Source: Dichotomocladium elegans
Lineage: Eukaryota > Mucoromycota > Mucoromycetes > Mucorales > Lichtheimiaceae
Assembly: GCA_025716815.1 (NCBI GenBank)
Contig: JAIXMN010000024.1
Location: forward strand, 548,261 to 612,260
Length of the DNA stretch: 64,000 nucleotides
Direction of reading: 5' to 3'
Shown here: piece by piece, positions 57,171-64,000 of the stretch
Position numbering within the stretch: position 1 is the stretch's first letter
Layout: each line of letters begins with the position of its first letter
The notes under the pieces: model-generated
Database searches by the model: none
Told to the model about the DNA's origin: nothing
Seen by the model: only the letters and a program-made list of their open reading frames with translations
Position numbers and translations under genes: made by a program

Positions 57171-58578
57171 TTATTGATCTGGGAAAGCAGACCTAACGTG
57201 GGCATTGCATTTTGCAGCATTGTAGTTGCTCAATATCTCAGTCATGCGATCGACCAACTTCTCTTTCTTCGACGGATCCAGGGCTCTGCGATCGATAATC
57301 AGCGGTAAATCTTCCATCAGATATTCGGCAGCGTTCCAACTGACTTCTTCTTCGGGGAAGAAGAAAGGAACGTGGCCGGCCTTTTCAATCTCTCGGAAAA
57401 TGGGGGTTGCTATCTCTTCTGGTAAGATATTAAACCCCAAGAACCAGATTTCCCCCTCCAAACTGGGCATGGAGCGGAGGACTTCGCCAACGAAATCTAG
57501 CATTTCTTGCGCAGTGGTGAATCCAGAGAAGGAGCGCACAGAAGATGCATGTATGCCGGCGTGCGACATCGCAGCAAGAACACGGAGATCAGGTGTGAGT
57601 GTCGCAGGATCACTGGTGAGGGGCGGCGAGACTTTTGGCGACATTGGGTATGTGCGGCGAGAATTGACAGCAAATGCTGCTTCGGCAAAAAATAACACAT
57701 TCTCATCCGCCTTAAAGCCGTTTCCGTTGGTTATTTTATCGAAGCGGCAGATTGCTTCTCGCATCTCCTCCGCGGTATAACCCACAGGGAAACACCGAAA
57801 GCGCTCGAACGTGATCCGGGCATTTTTTTGCAGCCATCTCTGCAGTGCGCTCTTCGATATCGCCTGGATGGTCATTGACGAACACGCAGCCATCACGTCT
57901 TCTATCGCACACGTAGGATGGCGATCCACGTACTCCAGAACAGAACGAACGGATTCGCGGTCGAATTTTTTTGCCTTCGAGCCTTGTCTTTTTTGGGGCA
58001 TTACGTTTAAGCCCCTTGATGCTCTGTATCGGGCGACATAGGCGCTGAACGTTGATGGCGCCATATGCACGCTCTCTGCAGCGCTGGCCTTGGACATGCC
58101 ATGATTTATATGATTATCGATGGCAACCCGCACGAGCTTTTCATCATGCTTCTGGCACACCCTCTTTTTGGCGGGTTTCTGGGCTTCAAGCTGTGCAGCT
58201 CGCTTCACACCACCAGAACTGGACGAAACTCTATTCGTTTCGACAACGACTTCCCTCATCTCCTCGTCCGCTATAGTCAGGATAAATTGTAAGTGCCATC
58301 TCAGACTTCCACAGCTAATATTAACGTACGCTGATTTTGTACCGAGAAGGCTACATCACCATTTTCGATAGGCGTATCATCATCGCTACGATCTTTATAT
58401 CCAAGTGTAAGAAGAAATTTGGGGGAAATGGAAGAATATCAAATATTCGAAGCAACTAACCATCGTCAACCATACTAGCAGTTCTTTGGAACAACCTTGT
58501 CAAAGTATCTACTGCGTCGGCCTCACGCTCAAGAATTCGGTCAATCTGCATTGAGTTGTTTTCGGAAGAGTTGCTCAT
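57171..58578 (-). CDS. Gene A: catalytically degenerate paralogue of the element's transposase
   Basis: Exon 1 58461-58578 and exon 2 57171-58270 give 1218 nt, 405 aa; a 33-bp microexon (58360-58392) would also keep frame. It has an N-terminal helical segment (QIDRILEREADAVDTLTRLF), a basic linker, a helix-turn-helix (GMSKASAAESVHMAPSTF, ending YVARYRASRG) parallel to that of gene B, a second DNA-binding region (SALQRWLQKN) and an RNase H-like fold. Where gene B has FIDEASFNASMRR, this has FFAEAAFAVNSRR (Asp to Ala). VFDNAP becomes FLGFNI (Asp to Gly). NPIEEF becomes NAAEYL (Glu kept). It should bind DNA but not cut it. A regulatory or architectural role in transposition is inference. It is 246 bp downstream of gene B, same strand. 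Confidence 0.8.
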
Positions 58579-58824
58579 GGTTACGCTAAACAGGTTATTA
58601 TTAGGTATTGGAATGGATAGGTGGCATCTGATGCTTGGGACATAACGTATCACTGTACCTTGATATGGAGTTTACCGGGAAGAAAAGGATATCAAGGTAA
58701 ATGTTTCGAAGCACAAAAATAACAATTCCAGAAGAGGGTATGAAGTTTAATTGGTTCGTATATCTGATGACGTTTTTAAAATGGGAAAAGCAAGTTGTGT
58801 ACAGCGTGGAGCGGGTAACATGGC

Positions 58825-60201
58825 TCAAAGCATGGACTCCTTCTGACGACATCGATCAAAAAAACTGATTGAATGCCTAACCCAGCCTTCATAGTCAGTT
58901 TTGGAGATTTTAGCTAAAGAGTCCGTTATACGAGTTGTAATATCCTTGGCCACATCACCGTCGCCGTCGTGGATTGGATCTCTGCGGCACAAAGTTTTAA
59001 GTTTGGAGAAAAACTCCTCGATGGGGTTTAGGAACGGCGAATAGCGAGGCAAAAACATCACGTGGTATCCGCGTTTTTCAACCTCTTCTGTGATAAAGGC
59101 AGGTGTATGGATCGGGGCATTATCGAAAACTAAGTATGCTCCCTGCCGGTTCTCCGCGTCCAGTCGGTTCATCACCAACGTTAAAAAGGCCAAAAAATCA
59201 TGGCTGGTCGTCCCTCTTTTGGCTTTTTTTGCGCCAGTCCCAACGCTGGTGCCTGAAGCCGAACCACCGTTGCTAGGTGGCCGAACTCGTTTTGGCACAG
59301 ACTTGATGCTTGCCTCTACTAACCCATTGGCGCTGATGGCAGCCAAAAGGGTAAATGACGGTGCACGTAGAACTGGGACTATCACACGGGCTGGTGTTCC
59401 AACGTATGAGCGCGCATAGTTCCTACGCATACTGGCATTAAAGGAAGCCTCATCGATGAACACGCAATTTCGCACGTAGTCGAGAATCCCGCTGTCAATC
59501 GAGTTAACGACATAATCTGCGCGCATCTGCTTCGTTTCATCATCATCTCTATGTTCAGGATATCTCCCAGCGCGTTTCAACGTCAAGCGGCATTGGTGGA
59601 TCAGGTGTCGGCATATTGTTGGAACAGACACTGACGAGCTGAACCTTTCGTTATAGTGGAACTGGATCTGTTCCAAGGTGGCTGTGTTATGCCGGGAAAC
59701 AAAGTCTCTGATGAAGGCATCACCATTTGGATCGATTTTCCGAGGAGCTGTCCTAGACTTCGGTTTTGTCAAATAGACTCCACGGTTTTTCTTGTATCGA
59801 CTAACGATGTTGCTAACGTTTCTAGCGGAAGTGCGTACAATGCCCGCTACAGCTCTGTTGGACATCCCCTCAAACACTGAAAGTTGAATGACCTTCTTAA
59901 TCTCGTCAGAAGAGAGATTAGGACCATTTTTTTTCTGACGTTTGCAGGAAATGGAGGTCAATGAATTGTCATTTTGATCCCGTCCGACTTCAGGCGCTGG
60001 AACTGCTGCTTCAACATCTATAGCTGGCACAGCTAATGAAGCTGAAGTGCTTAGCAATGACTGCAATACAGGTAATTCGAGCAAATTTTCAGATTCCATC
60101 TCCTGATCGTTAGACTCGTCGTTACTGCTATCGTCAGATTCCTCATCATTGATAGTGATGCGGTACTGCCGGAAGCGATCTTCATCCTCATCCTCGCTCA
60201 T
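58825..60201 (-). CDS. Gene B: Tc1/IS630-type DD34E transposase
   Basis: Single-exon 458-codon frame starting ATG at 60201. An acidic N-terminus of about 90 residues (Asp/Glu/Ser-rich) is followed by a basic stretch, a helix-turn-helix (LSSDEIKKVIQLSVFEGMSN ... SRYKKNRG), a second HTH (VPTICRHLIHQCRLTLKRAG), and the catalytic domain: CVFIDEASFNASMRRNYARS, then AYLVFDNAPIH, then FLPRYSPFLNPIEEFFSKLK. The second Asp and the Glu are separated by 34 residues, the Tc1 spacing. An insertion rich in Ser/Gly and Lys sits between the first and second Asp. The enzyme would cut at the TIR ends and insert at TA, which matches the duplication seen. All catalytic residues are present. Confidence 0.93.
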   Translation of the reverse strand: MSEDEDEDRFRQYRITINDEESDDSSNDESNDQEMESENLLELPVLQSLLSTSASLAVPAIDVEAAVPAPEVGRDQNDNSLTSISCKRQKKNGPNLSSDEIKKVIQLSVFEGMSNRAVAGIVRTSARNVSNIVSRYKKNRGVYLTKPKSRTAPRKIDPNGDAFIRDFVSRHNTATLEQIQFHYNERFSSSVSVPTICRHLIHQCRLTLKRAGRYPEHRDDDETKQMRADYVVNSIDSGILDYVRNCVFIDEASFNASMRRNYARSYVGTPARVIVPVLRAPSFTLLAAISANGLVEASIKSVPKRVRPPSNGGSASGTSVGTGAKKAKRGTTSHDFLAFLTLVMNRLDAENRQGAYLVFDNAPIHTPAFITEEVEKRGYHVMFLPRYSPFLNPIEEFFSKLKTLCRRDPIHDGDGDVAKDITTRITDSLAKISKTDYEGWVRHSISFFDRCRQKESML

Positions 60202-60229
60202 AGCGTCACCATCTAGTTCTGATTAGTCA

Positions 60230-60525
60230 CTACGATTGTTGGGTTATTAGAGACGCACAACTTGCCATTCTCGTGAACCGCTCTGTCTGTTATGTCCACG
60301 GAACGTCAGCGCTATTCGTATATCATACAATAAGGACCTACCATGCGTCGTAGGTACCTGGCGAAGATGCAAAGATCTCAACGACTCGGAGAGGTTCACT
60401 GTATTGATAGCAATATGACTGGCTGTTTGGGAGCGGGTTACTGGCCGATAGAGACGTTTCGAGATTCTACCAGAGACATGGGTTGGTCTGGCAGGAGTTT
60501 GGTTATTGAACTTCGGCGATGTCAT
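60230..60525 (-). CDS. Gene D: small basic protein of the transposon
   Basis: ATG at 60525. Two exons (60525-60342 and 60282-60230) joined by a GT-AG intron give 237 nt, 78 aa; unspliced the frame would stop at 60247 after 92 codons. The peptide is basic (GRISKRLYRPVTRSQTASH) with a short helical centre (NLSESLRSLHLRQV). It ends 28 bp before the transposase start on the same strand. No family was recognised. It could instead be a 5' leader exon of the transposase gene. Confidence 0.4.
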
Positions 60526-60600
60526 AGAGGAATGCAGTAGGATGTAAGTTAAAAAGAAAAGGCCGTATACGGAAAACGATGTAAAATAAATACTCCAAGT

Positions 60601-61148
60601 TTATTTATCATTCAAATGCTTTTGCACAATATGGTCTTTCGACTTTGGTATAATTATCGTACAATCAAAGAGAAATCTCTTCAACAAATCCGACCGACTA
60701 ATTGTCCTATAAACTGGCTCCTTTTGTATGAAAGGCACTGTTCTAGTAAGTGGCAGCGACCCATGATCCTCGTCAAGTTTAGTCTGGTTTGTTACAGATG
60801 TGGAGCCATGCGTGATGCTCACTTTATCGGCGTCGCATCCTTGTAACGCTAACCAGCATATGAGTGCGTGTAGTTTCAGGTAGATAATAACAACCTATAC
60901 TAACAAATAAGGTCCTCAATGGAAAGTTTTTGCATTCTAGGAACGAGAGGTTCGATCAGCTCCATGGAGATTTTGTCTGCCACAGGGGCACACTCCACTG
61001 GCACCGGCAAGTCCCTTGCTTCTTGGAGCTCTTTCACACGGTCTGCAATGGAAATTAAGGAGCTCAGTGCCATCTGTAGTTGCTCGGCCGTTGGTCCTCC
61101 TTTCTTGCTGGCTCGTTTTTTAGCCTTTGTTATTTTTGTTTTAGCCAT
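60601..61148 (-). CDS. Gene C: unrecognised 163-aa protein of the transposon
   Basis: Exons 61148-60905 and 60848-60601 with a 56-bp GT-AG intron sum to 492 nt, exactly 164 codons. The N-terminus is strongly basic (AKTKITKAKKRASKKGG), like a nuclear localisation or DNA-binding tail, followed by a helical segment (EQLQMALSSLISIADRVKEL) that could form a coiled coil, and a C-terminal part without recognisable motifs. It is the first gene of the unidirectional cluster, 75 bp before gene D. Phase agreement across the intron supports reality; the function is unknown. Confidence 0.55.
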
Positions 61149-62129
61149 TATATGGTGAGTACAAAGAAAAGATAGAAAGTCTGAGAAGCGTGAGACCATG
61201 GATATGTATCTCAAACTCGTGTATAGGTTTTGCTTCATGTGTTACAAGATCATCTCGGAACTATACCTTTATGCCCCGAGCAGGATAGAGCACGCAAGTA
61301 ACAAAGTTTACTTCGTACATCCTGCCACCATTATGCCCGGATTATTCGTGAGAACAACGTGCCCTTTATTATATACGCTAACAACTCACAGGATGTAGGT
61401 CCCTTCGTTCCTTATTGTAATCCTGACAAATCGGCATTTGTTCAAACCAAGTATGGCCCCACATAATAGCAGGCATTAAAGTATCGCTACACTCCCAGAC
61501 GGCCATCTTTGCATTATCTACAGCATGGCCGCATCAAAGGGTTCCGCCTTACTTCTCAGCCCTCATCTTGCCGATATGTGCTGTGCCAACTGTCACGCGT
61601 AATCACTGTCGTACTGTCGTCACCGTCCATATCTCCAATAGGGGGTAAAGCAACGATGGTCTAGGAAGGGCAAACATGCCCTCTTCCGTTCGAATCACAA
61701 ACGATGAATTACCTTCATTACTTTTTCCGGTCTTTCCATAATCGAAAAATAAAAGCAATAAAGAATGTACTGCGCTGATTACAGCATCTATCGCAGTTGA
61801 CACGCATAATTGCAGGTGGATCAAGGTCGGGTAAGAAAGACGGGGTATGATTGTCGTGCTAGGACAAACCCACTGCTCTTCCGGTATTCGGCAATTAGAT
61901 GTTGAAGAACAAGGGACCGCAACATACGATATAATAGTTGTAATCCCAGGTGATATTTTCATGCATTGTCTGGTACAGAAGAAAAGTCATTTGCTGATGA
62001 ACACGAGATGAGACGGAGATTTCGCCAGCAGGAGTCCAAGGATCATTTTTATAACCCATCCCGTGAAATGCGGGCATCAACGCGCCCCCGATGTTCAATT
62101 ATGATGATGCTGGCCACACGTCTTGAGAA
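61149..62129 (-). promoter_or_regulatory. Non-coding unique region upstream of the transposon gene cluster
   Basis: About 1 kb between gene C and the right terminal repeat, with no convincing ORF. As all four genes run leftward from here it probably holds the cluster's promoter. Confidence 0.45.
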
Positions 62130-63618
62130 TGACTGCAAATTGAGTAACGAAAGCATGTAGATCAGGATCGCATCACTGTGGTTGAACAGTTCTGAGGCTG
62201 TTGCTTCAGGTTAATGACAAAAATGAACGATAATCGTTTCGTGATGACTGAGCTTCGTAGCGAGAAAAAAAAAGCGGAATACGGTGCGTTCGAGGATTCG
62301 CGGGAGTTTTTTTTTTTTTTTCAAGGAAAAGTAAACAAGCCAAACAACGACGAACGCACCTCAGAACTGCAAAACTATAACCCCTTCCCAGACTGCCTTC
62401 CCGCATGAAGATTCTGCCAATTTTTAGTATGCGATCCATTCGTTTCATTTATATTCTTCTCAGCCTTTTATTTTTTCGTGATCTCCCCTTTGCCTTGCTA
62501 CCTATCGCCCCTTGCCTCCAATATAAATCTGTAAGCCTCATTCTCTCACCTAGCCTGATCATAGCTACTTTTTTCGACACGACCAAATCAAGCTTGGCAA
62601 TTCTCCAATGGCTGACCAATTGCAGAAGGATATTCTCACGCAGGCATTTGCGCCGGTGCTTGATTCAATCCCGAGTTTCGCAGTACAAATTTGATGTCGC
62701 TGTTGGCATGAAGAACTGTGGCGTTGCGGGCGTTTGAATCTTGTGTTGGAGCGCTGTAGGAATAATTGTCAACTGAGAAGAAATGCAATCTCTCTTTTGC
62801 CGACCCCAGATGATGGTGGAGTGTTTTTTCCCACTATCTTTTTTCGTGAGCCGCTTTCTTTCCCACGTCCGCTTTCAAGGACATAGTTTCTTTCCTTGCA
62901 AACTATCAACTTCTTTGTCTTCTCGTCTCCTCTTTTCTCTTGAATAAAAATTCGGCTGGGGAATACGCCTCACCATGTTTCATAACAAACGCTCTCGTTC
63001 TTCTTTTTACGTTTTCTTTTGTCACACTCCAACGGACCTTCTCCGAAAAAAGGGTGCTTCTTCGCTTGCCTTTTACACAGGAACTTTATCCCTTTTCTGA
63101 GGAAGGAGCATCTGTCGTGTTTGTGGCGGCGGAGATACAGCACGGTCCGTCATACAGTCGCATTAAACCACTTCCATTCCTTAACCGCCACTACCTCAGT
63201 ACCACCAACGACTATTGCGGGGGTGCTGCACAACGGAGCTTCTCCAAGCACTGAGTACAAGAAAAGATCAACGAGCGTCTGACCCTTAAATCCCCACTTC
63301 AGCCCCTTTTATCCTCCACCAAAATTTTCTCTGGCAACCACCATTGCTGAGGCGACCAACCGTCAAAGTTGCGTTTGACCACCACCGAGTCAAACGAGAA
63401 AAATTTTTTGCCTGCCATTTTTCTCCAGCCCCCCTGCCTTCACCCACCACCCAAAAAATTTTGCCCACCACATGACATAACCTTTCCCCCCACCCAAAAA
63501 ATTTTCCCCCCCACCTTGGCTCGCTCCGCCTCCCACTGACCCATCCCCAAAAAACCACCATCCGATCCAGACCAACCACCTTGCGTGCGAGATGGGAAAC
63601 TTCTTCTGAAAAGACCTG
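62130..63618 (-). repeat. Right terminal inverted repeat (1489 bp)
   Basis: Inverse of 55604-57092 with no length difference. Ends CTTCTTCTGAAAAGACCTG directly before the TA duplication at 63619-63620. The subterminal CCACCCAAAAAATTTT motif recurs at 63447-63462 and 63490-63505. Confidence 0.95.
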
Positions 63619-63619
63619 T

Positions 63620-64000
63620 AACGTCACTAGAGGCAGTAAGACGGATCCACGCTATGAGGGACCATTTACTGTTAACGGTGTCAACAAGGGCGGCGCTTAC
63701 ATTCTAACTGATTCCACGGGCGCACTCCTTCCGTTCAATACCCCGCCTTCTCACATCAAGCTGATATCGCACGACATGGTACCACTGAGTCAGGACCATT
63801 ACGAAGTGCAGGCCATCATTGATCATAAAGGCACTCCAGGCAACTATACTTATCGCACACGCTGGAAGGGATACACGGAAAGTGATGATACATGGGAACC
63901 GGCTGCTCATTTTATGGACACTGAACTAATTAATGAATATTGGCAGCGCCGTAATCCCAACCATGGTAAAGGCAAAACACGCGAGCAACGATCACGAGCA
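63620..64000 (+). CDS. Gag-Pol polyprotein of Ty3 copy 3, last part (chromodomain), cut by window edge
   Basis: Resumes the frame broken at 55603: NVTRGSKTDPRYEGPFTVNG, then the chromodomain at about 63800-63950 with YRTRWKGYTESDDTWEP and aromatic cage residues as in copy 2. No stop occurs before 64000. In copy 2 about 110 further codons of Ser/Thr/Arg-rich tail follow. Confidence 0.92.

Larger units (their letters stand above)
55604..63618 (-). mobile_element. 8015-bp Tc1/mariner-IS630 superfamily transposon with 1.5-kb inverted repeats and four genes
   Basis: The ends are CAGGTCTTTTCAGAAG and its inverse, flanked by a TA duplication, as in Tc1/IS630 elements. The terminal repeats are 1489 bp each with no length difference (paired coordinates sum to 119222 throughout). 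Four genes on the minus strand are packed in 57171-61148: two small proteins, a DD34E transposase and an inactive-looking paralogue. Typical Tc1 elements are 1-3 kb with one gene and short repeats, so the size, repeat length and gene set are unusual. The lack of visible repeat divergence indicates recent movement. Confidence 0.93.
50630..64000 (+). mobile_element. Ty3 LTR retrotransposon copy 3, interrupted by an 8-kb DNA transposon
   Basis: Plus-strand element with its 5' LTR at 50630-50993 and one Gag-Pol frame from 51034. The frame is intact to codon 1523 (55603), then broken by the transposon at 55604-63618, and resumes at 63620 through the chromodomain to the window edge. Without the insertion it would be the most complete Ty3 copy here. 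The LTR is a different subtype from that of copies 1 and 2 (364 against 303 bp) but the Pol is closely related. Confidence 0.92.

Noticed and set aside
58271..58460. Continuous single-exon reading of gene A upstream of 58270
   Set aside because: A TGA lies in frame within this stretch; removing it by GT-AG splicing restores the frame to an upstream ATG at 58578.

Overview
The window looks like nuclear DNA of an early-diverging fungus, most likely in Mucoromycota. Genes are split by many short GT-AG introns of about 50-100 bp. The conserved genes (actin, ribosomal protein L37, MSH6, HIR3/CABIN1, a Siw14-type phosphatase, NXT1/p15) read as fungal. The mobile elements (DIRS, chromodomain Ty3, Helitron, Tc1/IS630, Fanzor) are a typical mix for that group. 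The phylum assignment is inference.

Layout. 1-10.5 kb is a retroelement cluster on the left edge: a minus-strand Ty3 element cut by the window start (1-4158), a structurally complete DIRS-type tyrosine-recombinase retrotransposon (4287-8653), a decayed Ty3 integrase piece and a solo LTR. 10.8-31.1 kb is a conserved gene island: MSH6 (minus), HIR3 (plus, head to head with MSH6), a Siw14-like phosphatase, RPL37, actin, and a hexokinase-family protein (minus) whose phosphate-binding motifs have eroded. 31.1-47.2 kb is repeat-rich and mostly decayed: four dead Tc1-like transposases, a Fanzor (eukaryotic TnpB-like RNA-guided nuclease) gene at 36006-38209, a small intact NXT1 gene at 44034-44589, and the 5' part of a Helitron gene. 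47.2-64 kb is a nest of insertions. A 5'-truncated minus-strand Ty3 copy interrupts the Helitron gene. Next to it lies a plus-strand Ty3 copy, whose pol reading frame is split by an 8015-bp DNA transposon.

Two items stand out. The first is the Fanzor gene, with RuvC-I, RuvC-II, zinc ribbon and RuvC-III all recognisable over two exons. It carries one in-frame TAA between the zinc ribbon and the last catalytic Asp, so it is either very recently dead or makes a truncated product. The second is the 8-kb Tc1/IS630-superfamily transposon. It has 1489-bp terminal inverted repeats and a TA target duplication, and four tightly packed co-oriented genes: a DD34E transposase, a paralogue of it that has lost two of the three catalytic acids but keeps its helix-turn-helix, and two small unrecognised proteins. 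The matching long repeats and clean TA duplication argue for a recent insertion.

The host genes cover chromatin assembly (HIR3), mismatch repair (MSH6), translation (RPL37), cytoskeleton (actin), mRNA export (NXT1) and signalling phosphatase activity (Siw14-like). They do not form one pathway. Exon coordinates stated below were worked out by hand from splice signals and reading-frame agreement.
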